A model generated the notes under the pieces. It was not told where the DNA came from. It saw only the letters and a list, made by a program, of their open reading frames with translations, and did not search any database. A stretch of 62,708 bases of DNA from Chitinophagaceae bacterium (GTDB taxonomy: Bacteria > Bacteroidota > Bacteroidia > Chitinophagales > Chitinophagaceae): positions 1 through 62,708 of the forward strand of contig JADJFD010000008.1 of the NCBI GenBank assembly GCA_016708765.1, read 5' to 3'. Both the position numbers and the translations under genes were made by a program. This document shows positions 1 to 9,691 of the stretch, one piece after another; position 1 is the first letter of the stretch; each line of letters opens with the position of its first letter.

Positions 1-604
1 CAAACTCGTTGGATGTAATCTTGAATTCTGTTTTACCTAAATCTGCAACAAAAGATTTAAGCCAATTTATTTTTCAAATCCTGACAGGTAATTGACAAAA
101 TCAATTAGAGGTTTTATTTCTGAAATTATTTTGCCTGTCTTGAATCCATTCTCCTTCCATCTGAAAAGCAACATCCCAACTTCTATCAAATGTGAGATTT
201 CGACTAAGAACAATTACCCTATATTTAATATCTTTTGAATTGTTTTTGTAACGAATCACCCAAACTTTCGGATGAAAAGAATCCTTGTGAGTTGGTGGAA
301 CCTGGACAATACATGGTTCAACAAAGCTGTAGAGTCGGTGCTGGTTGTCAGGACCCTTTATTTGTCCTTTCTGACAAAAGACTTTTACTGTGCTGCTTGC
401 TCTGCGAATGGAATCTAAAACCTGAACTACATCTTGCTTTACATTAAGGTCTAATGAATGAGCAAAGTAGAGAGCTACAGGAATTGAAATCAAAGCATCC
501 AGGTCTAATGAATAGCTTGTAGCAATTGCATTGTCCAATTGAAAACCTTCCGGGGGCATCAATAAGTTTCCGTAATCTAATCTGTCCTTACTTGGTTGTA
601 ACAT
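1..604 (-). pseudogene. Phospholipase-D-like (HKD-fold) protein, 5' part, frameshifted
   Basis: The N-terminal 155 residues read without interruption from ATG 604. They contain an HPK (residues 111-113) followed about 20 residues later by an SRN (134-136), the H-x-K and S-x-N arrangement of phospholipase-D-superfamily active sites. Near base 150 the frame slips and continues in another frame, and near base 75 it slips again at an A run and stays open to the window edge, so the gene continues to the left. The start overlaps the end of the upstream DUF6361 gene by 17 bases, so the two are translationally coupled. PLD-fold proteins of this sort are often nucleases or phosphodiesterases; the substrate is unknown. 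A role in defence is inference from the cargo position on a conjugative element. Confidence 0.6.
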
Positions 605-1824
605 TACCTGCTAATCCGTTTTGAATATCGTTTAAGAATGTTCTTACAGTGTTCCACCTATAGTTAAGATATGAAATACTTCCATCTTCAAATACTGAAA
701 TACCTGTAAATGATTGTTGCTTTTGTGCAATTGCTTTGTCATGCAATCTTGCCCTCCGAATTCCTTTTAGCCTCAATTCTCTATCCTTCAAAAGCTGGTC
801 TGCTTTTGTTTCATTAAAAGTTGCTGACTTTACAAAGTCAATCCAATTTTCAACAAATTTTTTGTCGGATATTGAGTGAATGGACAGTAATGCCAAAGTT
901 TATTTATATCCCAACTATTCCAATCAAAACTTTTGATTTCGCTCAAATAGTTTTTCCAAATTGGTTGAAGCTCTTTTACCCTGCCGTTCTCTCTGCTTAA
1001 TTGAATTAAAAATTGTAGCGAATCAATGCTCCTTGCATTACCGTGTTGAAGTCAACTGATAGTTTAACTAATTCTTTCAGCTTATTAGGAAGTTCTTCTA
1101 CTGAAAGGAAATCTGTAATGTTTGAAAATGTTTTCGCTTCGTCAGGAATGTGTTTTAAGGAAAATGACCAAAGAGAATCAGAATCGCTAAGGATAATTCT
1201 TTCTTTTAAAAACTTAGCTTCTTCTTCGGATAAATCTATTGTCAGGTTCGTTTTCCAATCTGTTGGTGGCTTTGGTAGTTGACACCACAAGTGTTGCTGA
1301 TACATGTGGTTTGCATCTTTATCATCACCAGGAACATTACCGTCAGTTTCCGCTATCTGTTTTTTTGAGCTTGCAATTTTTTGGAATGGTATTTCAAATA
1401 ATTGAGGTAGTCGCTTATGGAACCCTTGAAATTTAAAATGTTATAAGTCCGCAACCCATTCCAATAAATTGATGAAGGTTTTCTTTTGGGGTTTGCGTTT
1501 CGCAAAGTCGCTCAATGATCCCCCTTCCGTTAGGTTTTGAACGAAGCACTTTGATAAATTGTGTTTCTGATTCTTCAAGTTCAGAAAAAAACGGTCAAAC
1601 TTCCCTCTGCTTTCAATATCCTGCAAAATCCAAGGAATGAGTAAAAAGTACTTTGCTCTTGTTTGTATAGTTGATGTTCCGGGGAAAAAGAATGTCACTT
1701 AATGAATCTCTGATTGTTCCTAAACCAAGTTCGTCGATTACTCCTTGTTCTTTAAACAAATCCATAACAAGCATAACCTTGTTGCGATGTGTTGGAGAAA
1801 AATCTATCCATCAAGTTGATTCAT
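588..1824 (-). pseudogene. DUF6361 family protein, frameshifted
   Basis: I recognise the DUF6361 signature GTSTIQTRAKYF in the N-terminal part (about 1640-1680), preceded by the family's opening W-I-D-F-S-P-T and G-T-I-R-D-S segments and ending with a conserved YRWNTVRTFLNDI segment near 620. The start is ATG 1824. At least four single-base indels break the frame: near 1812 (GG reduced to G), 1677 (an extra C), 1010 and 900. Several more probably lie between 1306 and 1441. The corrected product would be about 410 residues. The function of DUF6361 is unknown to me. It forms a minus-strand operon with the PLD-like gene and is oriented opposite to the tra genes, which suits an independent cargo module. 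Confidence 0.62.
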
Positions 1825-2112
1825 GCTGCGGCTGCGTTTTTATATATCGTAGAAAAATTTGGCTTTGCTGAAGCATTTGTTTTATGCTTTTTTTGGTTGT
1901 TTATTCTGTTATGATCATTTATAGTGTGCCGCTAATGATTTTATTCATGAATTTACAACAAAACTATCGTTTATGCAGGCGATTAAATTTGACGGACGAA
2001 ATATTGTCCTTGTTCATTTTGTTACCTGAAAATATATATTATAACAGTCTAACCCAATTGCCCTTTTTATATTATTTAAGCCCGAAGCCAAGATAATACT
2101 TTTATGTATTTT

Positions 2113-2337
2113 TCAATGCCAGCTTCTTAATTCCTCAAGTAGTTCATTTTCTAGAAGAAACCTTCGCAACTCCTGGTAAATATGGTACGTGAAATTAGTG
2201 TGCATCAGTAGCACGCCGGGAGGCCAGTTTATTATATCCTGCAAATTCCTGAAATCATGGCATAAGGACATTTCCTTAAACCCATCTGAAAACTCCAATT
2301 CGGCTATCGGTTTTTCCAATATAGATGATGATTGCAT
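2113..2337 (-). CDS. Small helix-hairpin-helix-like protein (hypothetical)
   Basis: This is an intact 74-residue reading frame with ATG at 2337. The pattern of hydrophobic and acidic residues (IAELEFSDGFKEM, then DFRNLQDIINWPP, then FTYHIYQELRRFL) resembles the C-terminal DNA-binding domain of RNA polymerase alpha, a helix-hairpin-helix fold. Small proteins of this type are frequent at the regulatory ends of Bacteroidota conjugative elements. It is divergent from the XRE regulator gene at 2443, and the two share a promoter region containing a perfect 7-bp dyad. The fold is inferred from sequence pattern only; no specific function can be assigned. Confidence 0.5.
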   Translation of the reverse strand: MQSSSILEKPIAELEFSDGFKEMSLCHDFRNLQDIINWPPGVLLMHTNFTYHIYQELRRFLLENELLEELRSWH

Positions 2338-2379
2338 TTTATACTGATTTGCCCTAAAATTACAAAGAACTTACTAACT

Positions 2380-2397
2380 GCGGTCTTATTAGACCGC
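2380..2397. promoter_or_regulatory. Palindromic operator candidate
   Basis: GCGGTCT and AGACCGC are separated by TATT, giving a perfect 7-bp inverted repeat. It sits in the 105-bp divergent region between the small minus-strand gene (start 2337) and the XRE regulator (start 2443). The position suits an operator bound by the XRE protein; a small hairpin is the alternative reading. Confidence 0.35.
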
Positions 2398-2442
2398 ACT
2401 ATTTCTGAACAGTTCAGTCATATTGCTCACTAATCAAACACA

Positions 2443-2711
2443 ATGATTAGGCAAAGCGACAAAGGCAACTTAAAAGATTGGGTTTAAATATCAAAAAACT
2501 CAGGGAAGCAAAGGGATTAAGCTTTCAGGGAACTGTCGTATGCCTGCGATATTGACAATAGCAAAATCTCCAAAATAGAAAAGGGCCAGGTCAATATCAC
2601 CTTTACCACCATCCTTCCAACTGGCAAAGGCATTAGAGGTTCAACCCTCCGGAACTGCTAAGACCGATTTTGATTAATTATTTGAAACTACTCTTTTCAT
2701 TTTCAATTTAG
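2443..2711 (+). pseudogene. XRE-family helix-turn-helix regulator, frameshifted
   Basis: When two or three single-base indels are bridged, the frame encodes an XRE/Cro-type helix-turn-helix: NIKKLREAKGLSFQ, then ELSYACDID-NSKISKIEKGQ-NITFTTI, then LQLAKALEVQPSELL. This is the full core of the domain, so the gene is probably a 75-85-residue autoregulator of the element. As written, it stops early near 2575. The indels are at about 2532 (GG/GA), 2620 and 2650. It is divergent from the small minus-strand gene at 2337 and lies upstream of the tra operon. Confidence 0.55.
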
Positions 2712-2832
2712 TTAGCGGGGTTGTCCTACCCCGTTTACCCCTTTTGGCACAGTTTGGAAATGTTTTGCAGCATATTTTGTTCACCGCTTCTACAAGTGAA
2801 ACTGATTTGTGAACAAGAAAAATGCAAGAGTG

Positions 2833-3293
2833 ATGTTTAATTCAATAACCTGGGGTCAATACATTACAACTGTAACCCTGCTGCTAGTTGCTATTATGTG
2901 TATGTTGGTTTTCGCTACTACCGTTGGGAACTTTTGAGCCTGATAGGAATTAAAAGTAGATGCTGATACCGTTGATATTCAACTGTAGCCAACTTTAAAA
3001 AATCGTTTGAAACCGAAAGCCACGAGGACTATCTCCCTAAACCTGCTTTAGACATTGATATTTCGCCATTGGTGCAGTCCTTCACTGATGAAGTGCGGGC
3101 TTATATTTTAGCAACCAGTAAGGATGCTGCTAAAGAAGAACTCCTGTATACACTGCAACTGATTATCACAAAGTACCCGGCACTCAAAGTGGCTGATTGC
3201 AGAGACGAATTGATTCAATTTCTGTTGACTGAAATAAATGATAAATACCCGAATATGCTCCAACCAATTGATGTGAACAGGTTGTGGCTGTGA
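2833..3293 (+). pseudogene. Membrane-anchored ICE protein upstream of TraE, frameshifted
   Basis: Starting at ATG 2833, the frame encodes an N-terminal hydrophobic segment (about residues 10-30) followed by R-Y-Y-R-W-E-L-L. After frame shifts near 2890 and 2960 comes a soluble acidic domain that is continuous from 3069 to the stop at 3293 (ending DVNRLWL). The corrected length is about 150 residues. I know of no named family. The position directly ahead of the TraE gene suggests a conjugation accessory protein, probably inner-membrane anchored. Assignment as one gene rests on shared direction and the absence of any good start near 3069. Confidence 0.45.
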
Positions 3294-3399
3294 TATGAAA
3301 AACTAATGCTTCATTGTACCGTGGCAGGAGAAACAAGTGCGGTTGATTGGTACAATGGAGCATTCTTTAAATCTTCATCATCTAAAAATAAAGTGAGCT

Positions 3400-3732
3400 A
3401 TGAAAAAAGTGAGAACATCGAAGCGAATCAAAAAGCATCTGTCATCCTTAGCAACAACGATTTTATTGTTGCTTATTTCTTTGTATTCCGCTGCACAGGA
3501 TGGCAATGCCGGTATCAACGAAGCAAACACAAAAGTGAGAAGCTATTTTTCTGCCGGCACTAACCTGATGTATGCTGTTGGGGCCATAGTAGGATTGATT
3601 GGGGCGGTAAAAGTGTATCAGAAATGGAACAGCGGCGACCATGATACGGGCAAGGTAGCTGCTGCATGGTTTGGCAGTTGTGTGTTCCTGGTGATAGTAG
3701 CAACAGTTATCCGTTCATTCTTTGGTGTTTAA
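3400..3732 (+). CDS. traE: Conjugative transposon protein TraE (DUF4134)
   Basis: This intact 110-residue protein has an N-terminal signal-like segment (about residues 10-32), the conserved stretch DGNAGINEANTKVRSYFSAGTN (in two parts), and two transmembrane helices (about 55-75 and 88-106). It ends in RSFFGV. This is the DUF4134/TraE family of Bacteroides-type conjugative elements, a small VirB2/VirB3-like inner-membrane component of the mating channel. The corresponding order in CTnDOT-like elements is TraE, TraF, TraG; here two genes are inserted before TraF. It is one of the few tra genes in this element without a frameshift. Confidence 0.85.
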   Translation: MKKVRTSKRIKKHLSSLATTILLLLISLYSAAQDGNAGINEANTKVRSYFSAGTNLMYAVGAIVGLIGAVKVYQKWNSGDHDTGKVAAAWFGSCVFLVIVATVIRSFFGV

Positions 3733-3740
3733 TAAAAACG

Positions 3741-4177
3741 ATGATTATGCAGGATATACTAATCAAAAAACTTCATGAATATATCAGGAAAATAACCCTG
3801 ATGTATTGTTTGCAACTGGAAGAAGAAGGAAGGTAACTGAGTACCTAACTGAAAAGATAAATACAGTAAGTGCTTTGATACATCAATCAGGTAAAGCCCA
3901 GCCAGCATACATTATTGAAGAAGCCTGTATGGATGTATTAGCGCAGGAACTGTGGCCATCCGGATACAATTACATCCTATCAATTCTGGAAGAAGAATTT
4001 GAATCTGCTTATCAGCAATTGCGGCAATCAGGTACAATACGGTTTGAGGCTATTAATATGATAAGCAAATGTCAGCCAGTGTTTGAAGATTTGAATTTTC
4101 TGAAGAGACCGTGGATAAACCGGTTTCTACGATACGCCATTACCGGAGTAATAAGCGACTACCTGAAACAAATGTAA
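3741..4177 (+). pseudogene. DUF1896-like ICE protein, frameshifted
   Basis: The gene begins at ATG 3741 (or 3747), 9 bases after traE, with DILIKKLHEYIRK. It slips frame around 3795-3830 and then runs intact to 4177. The body has the layout of DUF1896: an acidic helical region with A-x-x-I-x-E-A-x-x-D-V-L, a Y-N-x-I-L-x-I-L-x-E-E-F segment, and a C-terminal R-Y-A-I-T-G-V-I-S-x-Y-L. DUF1896 proteins are about 140 residues long and commonly precede the large helicase/methylase of Bacteroidota ICEs, which is also the arrangement here. The molecular function is unknown. Confidence 0.5.
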
Positions 4178-4191
4178 CAAGTGAGTGTAAA

Positions 4192-4211
4192 CCTGCCTGT
4201 CGGCAGACAAG
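4192..4211. repeat. Short palindromic repeat, copy 1 (degenerate)
   Basis: This 20-base CTGCC/GGCAG palindrome lies between the DUF1896-like gene and the start of the helicase gene. It matches the reverse complement of the perfect palindrome at 28694-28713 at 18 of 20 positions. Confidence 0.55.
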
Positions 4212-4221
4212 TGTGATAGCA

Positions 4222-7200
4222 ATGAGTTACAACAGTCAACAAAAACTGAAAGATAATATTGCCGCCATTCGTATCGCATTAGAATGGAATCAAGGCCAAT
4301 CGCTTTTACCCGGACAGGTAGAAGCATTGAGACGTTATGCAGGTTTTTGGCCAAAAAGCTGTATTGTATCCAAACGGACCCTAAAGAAGAATGGATAAAA
4401 TTGAAAGCATCCAAGGAGGACTTGAGACTTTATCCGCAGGTAAAGGAACTCCATAATTTATTGCAGCAGCTTTAATGATGCTGAGTATAACAGGTTGTTG
4501 ACTCTATCAAGAATAGCATACTCACCGCTTTCTATACTCCAAAATCGTTCCTCAAACTGTGTTTAATGTCTTGAAAGAAAGGCATTGAACCCCAATATAT
4601 ATGAACCCAGCAGTGGCGCAGGGTGTTTGTAAGCAAGCAGCAAATGTATTCCCAGGATTAGAAAATATTATCGCCGTTGAAAAAGATATTCTTTCGGGAC
4701 GGGTATTGACTGCTCTTGGCAGTTCGATACCCGTCCCCGTTCTTACAGATAAAGGTTTTGAAACTACATCAAACGCTGAGAATGGGAAATATGATTTGAT
4801 TGTAAGTAATATTCCATTCAGCAACTTTCCTGTATTCGATGATGCATTTAACGAATCACTAACTGGCAAAATCCATAATTACTTCTTTGCAAAAGGGTTG
4901 GATAAAATAAAGGATGGTGGTTTATTGGCCTACATAACTACCGATGCATTTCTCAATAATGATTCTAATCAACAAGCAAGAGAGCATTTATTTAATCATG
5001 CCGATTTTATTAACCTGAATGTAATGCCTGATAACCTGATGAAGGATACTGGCAATACCGAAGCCTCCAGCCATTTATTAATTGTTCAAAAGAACTTAAA
5101 TAAAGATACCCTTTCGGAAAAAGAGCAACAACTCATTCAAACAATTGAACAAGATAATGAGTTTGGGAAGTATAGTATCAACGAATACATCTCTAAACAT
5201 CCTGAAATCATCCTGGGTGATGAAATAAAGCCTGGTAAAAACCAGTATGGCCGTGCAACTCAATCCGTATGGCAAAATGGAGATATAACTGATATCAAAG
5301 AGAAGTTAGCAGGAATCATAGCAGATGGCATTAATCAGCATTTCAATAAAGAATTATTTGCGTTAGAAGTAATTCAAGGAGGCATTGATAGTGGCAAACG
5401 GCTAACCTATCTGCTAATGCCTGAAAATATTGCAGATAACAGTTCTGTACAATTAGGTTTGTTTGATACTGCGCCAGCAGCTAATATCAACAGGGCATCC
5501 GCCTATGTCAACAGATTGGATGTAACCGTTGTTGACAGGAAAACAGCGAGGATAGCCAATATCATCAAAACATCGGATAAGCCGGAGCATGAAGCATTTG
5601 TATTAGTTGCGGCAAAATCCGTAGCCTTCAAACAGTATGTTTATAAACTGTATTCAAATGCAGAGGAAGTACAATTCCCTGCTAACTGGATGAGTGCTTC
5701 CGCCATCCATCTTGAGTTGAACGGTTTATCAAACAGGCTTCAGGAGTACAATCACCAGTTTTATAATGAGGGTGAGGGAGTATTTCATGTTGCATTTAGT
5801 AATAAGAATGTTGCATTAGATGAATTAAATGAAATAAACCCATATCATAAAGAAGGGACTTTGATTGTACATAATAATAAGGTTAGTTTTGTTTCTTATA
5901 TAGCTGCTGAAAACGAAAAGCCTGTATTTCTTCCAAGTCTTTATGAAAAGAAGGACGTTGGTTTTATCAGCAATACACAACAGTAAGAGACACCTATTTA
6001 ATGCTGTTGATGCTTTGGTAAAAGGTTATGGCATTCTGAATTCAACCACTAACAAGCAACGGATTTTAAAAGATGAGGCTTTTGGCTTTATTATACTGGC
6101 ATCGCTCGAAAGGAAGGAAGGCGAGCAATATTTAAAGGCCGATATTCTTACGAAATCAAAGCATTAGAAAAATACAGCCTGAGAAAATACCGTTTGAATT
6201 ACTTGATTTTAATTTGGGTGAACGCTGGATACCGCAAGACTATTACAATCGCTTTGCCTCTCATTTATTTGAGCTGAATACTGAAGTTAATTATTTTCAA
6301 TCGCTGGACACCTTCAAAGTAAAAGTGAGCAGTAGTAATGCAAAAACCAACCAGGAATATGCGGTTACTACAAAAGCGGCAAAACAAATTACGGACATAC
6401 GCTGCTAGAGCATGCTTTGGAAAACACTACACCATTCTATACTTACGAAGTTGATTTGGGTGATAAAACAATCCGGGTGCCGGATAATGATGCTATACAA
6501 TTAGCCCATCAAAAGATAGAATCAATCCGAAATAATTTTAATGAGTGGCTAAAAGAATTACCAGGCGTTAATAAAAAGAATTAGAAGATCTCTACAATAA
6601 TACTTTCAATTGTTATGTGCTGAGAGAATATGATGGCAGCCATTTACAATTTCCGGGGTTAGATAGAAAAAATTAGGTATTGAAGATTTATACAGCTCAC
6701 AAAAAATTCGGCCTGGCGATTATACAAAATCGTGGTGCATTGATAGACCACGAAGTGGGCTTGGGCAAAACGCTAACCATGATTGTTGCTGCTCATGAAA
6801 TGAAACGACTTGGTATTGTCAATAAGCCAATGATACTGGCATTGAAGGCTAACGTTAACCAGATAAGAGACACCTATCATAAAGCCTACCCCAATGCTAA
6901 AATATTAGCACCGGGAGAAAATGATTTCACACCTACCAAAGAATACGGTTATCGCATGAAATCAAAAACAATGATTGGGATTATATCATCTTAACTCATG
7001 ACCAGTTCGGAAAAATACCACAGAGCCGGAAATACAAAGAGATATTTCAAACCGAACTGGATAATGTTGAAAGGGATTTGCATACACTTAAAGATATGGG
7101 CGGGGAAATATCAAGGCGGATGCTAAAAGGTTTGGAGATACGGAAGACCAATTTGGGTATAAAGTTGCAAGGCATCCAAAAAAGTATTGAGGAAAAGAAA

Positions 7201-9360
7201 GATGCTGGCATTAACTTCAAAGATTTAGGCATAGACCATTTGTTTGTTGATGAATCGCATAAATACAAGAATCTAACCTTTACAACAAGACATGACAGGG
7301 TCGCCGGATTGGGCAATATGGAGGGCAGCCAGAAAGCACTCAATATGCTTTTTGCTGTGAGGACATTGCAGGAAAAATTCAATAGCGATTTGTGTGTAAC
7401 GTTTTTATCTGGCACTCCTATTTCCAACAGCCTTACAGAAATGTACCTGTTATTTAAATACCTGCGGCCTAATGAAATGAAAAGGCAGCAGATTGAAAAC
7501 TTTGATGCCTGGGCTGCGGTATTTGCAAGAAAGACGGTTGACTTTGAGTTTTCAGTTACTAATGAAATTATTGCCAAAGAACGTTTCCGGCATTTTATTA
7601 AAGTGCCAGAATTGGCTTTGTTTTACAATGAAATTACTGACTATAAAACCGCTAAGCATATTAATTTAGATAAGCCTGAATTAGATGAACAATTAGTAAA
7701 TATTACTCCTACACCTGACCAACAGGAATTTATTAAAAAGTTGATGGCATTTGCCAAAACAGGCGATGGCGAATTGATAGGCCGATTGCCACTAACGAAA
7801 GAAGAAGATAAAGGCAGGATGTTGATTGCAACAAATTATGCTAAAAAAATGGCTGCTGATATGCGGCTTATTAATCCGTTTATTTATGAAGACCATCCGA
7901 ATCACAAGGTAAATGTATGTGCCAGAAATGTTGCACAATTATATAAGCAAAGTAATGAGCAAAAAGGAACACAAATCATCTTCAGCGATATTGGCACACC
8001 GAAGCCTGATGCCTTCAATATGTACGATGCTTTGAAAGATAAATTAATCAGTGACTTTTCAATACCAGCTAATCACATCACATTCATACATGACTGGACG
8101 GACAGGCAAAAACCTGAGTTGTTCGAAAAATGAACAATGGTGAAATAAGGATTTTATTGGGCAGCACTGAAAAAGCAGGCACTGGCTTAAATGTTCAGAG
8201 AAACGTAGTTGGAATGCACCACCTGGATATTCCCTGGAAGCCTTCTGAATTAGAACAAAGAAATGGTCGGGGTGCAAGGCAAGGAAATATGCTGGCCAAA
8301 GAAGCCTATGATAATAAAGTCAGGAATTACATCTATGCTGTTGAGCAGTCTTTGGATAATTATAAATTCAACCTTCTGAAGAATAAACAAACCTTCATCA
8401 GTCAGATGAAGAATTGTGAGCTGAATGTTAGAACTCTTGACGAAGGTTCAATTGATGAAAAAGTGGAATGAATTTTTCGGAATACATCGCTATCCTTTCC
8501 GGTGATACAACTCTTCTGGAAAAATCCAAGTTGGAAAAGAAAATTGCTGTATTGGAAAGCCTGAGAAATGCCCACCATAAAGAAGTGATACGGTCAAGGT
8601 TTCAATTGGAGAATTTACAAGGTGATAAAGAAAAACATTCCAAACATTGGATAAGCTAACGCTGGATGAAAGCCGTTATAAGAACCAATTGGAGTATGAT
8701 AAAGAAGGGATAAAACTTAATCCCATACAATTAGATAATTTCAATTCTTCTGATGCCGAAGCAATCGGCATCTATCTGATTAAACAATCCTTTAACTGGA
8801 AGCCTAACATTGGAGAAGATGGCACAATGAAAATTGGCGATCTCTATGGTTTCGATTTATTCATTCGCAGGCAGAAAGAAACGTATGAGGACAAAGGATT
8901 ATTTGAATACCGCTTTCAGAATATCTTTTTTGCTGAAGGGGAAAGAATCTGGCATAAAATATTCATGGAACCAGGGCCATATCAACATTGATAATCCTAA
9001 GATTGCAGCCAGGTACTTTCTCAATGCCATTGACTGGAGTTGAATCATTAAAAGAAAAGTACCAGAAAAACTTACAGGAGATTGACCATAACATTCCCAT
9101 GTTACAGCAGCTTGTTGGAAAGCCTTTTGAAAAAGAAGGAGAACTGGCACAGTTGAAAAAGATGTTTCAAAATTAGAAAGAGAAATTTCAATCAAGATTC
9201 AGGAAAACCAGATTAAGCAACATAATGGAACCGAGGTAAATGAAGTAGAAATAAAAGAGGCTATGGTAATAAAAATGGATACTAATGAACTAAAGTCAGG
9301 GAAATCTCTACTTCCAAAAAAGAAATTGCTGGAAGGAAAGAAAAGGGATTGAGAGTATAA
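4222..9360 (+). pseudogene. Giant N6-DNA-methylase/SNF2-type helicase of the ICE, multiply frameshifted
   Basis: Successive segments in changing frames make up a single protein of about 1,700 residues. It starts at ATG 4222 (SYNSQQKLKDNIAAIR). The N-terminal part has a methylase-like domain with the amino-methylase motif SNIPF (near 4805), close to the NPPF type, then DGGLLAYITTDAF. The C-terminal half is a superfamily 2 helicase: Walker A HEVGLGKT (near 6755), DEAH-type VDESHKYKN (near 7245), motif III SGTPISNSLTEMY (near 7415), and motif VI QRNGRGARQGN (near 8255). A basic tail ends in EKGLRV at 9360. I count at least 13 frame breaks. The protein is typical of Bacteroidota ICEs and may modify or protect transferred DNA (inference). 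It sits inside the tra operon between traE and traF. Confidence 0.7.
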
Positions 9361-9370
9361 AATAATAGTA

Positions 9371-9691
9371 ATGAGTAACAGTGTATATCAAATAAATAAA
9401 GGGATTAATAAACCAATAGAGTTTAAGGGATTGAAAGCACAATACATCTGGTATCTGGGCGGCGGACTTGTTGTATTACTGATACTGTTTGCTATCATCT
9501 ATATTATTGGCGTAAATATTTTTATCTGCCTTGTATTAATTGTATCGTTGGCTACCTCTTTGTTTATGTATGTCTATAAACTCAGCCGCACTTACGGTGA
9601 ATATGGCTTAATGAAAAAAGTAGCGAAGAAAGCAGTGCCGAAAGTGGTTAAAAGTTATTCCATTGTTCATTTAAAAGCAATTACTGCATGA
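9371..9691 (+). CDS. traF: Conjugative transposon protein TraF (DUF4133)
   Basis: This intact 106-residue protein begins SNSVYQINKGINKPIEFKGL, the standard opening of DUF4133/TraF. It has two closely spaced transmembrane helices (about residues 27-49 and 51-72) and a basic C-terminus. It is the VirB3-like inner-membrane partner of the TraG ATPase. Its stop codon overlaps the presumed start of traG by four bases (ATG 9688), which indicates translational coupling. Confidence 0.85.
   Translation: MSNSVYQINKGINKPIEFKGLKAQYIWYLGGGLVVLLILFAIIYIIGVNIFICLVLIVSLATSLFMYVYKLSRTYGEYGLMKKVAKKAVPKVVKSYSIVHLKAITA

Noticed and set aside
3306..3563. 85-codon frame overlapping traE
   Set aside because: It overlaps traE in another frame and has no family features; traE is clear.
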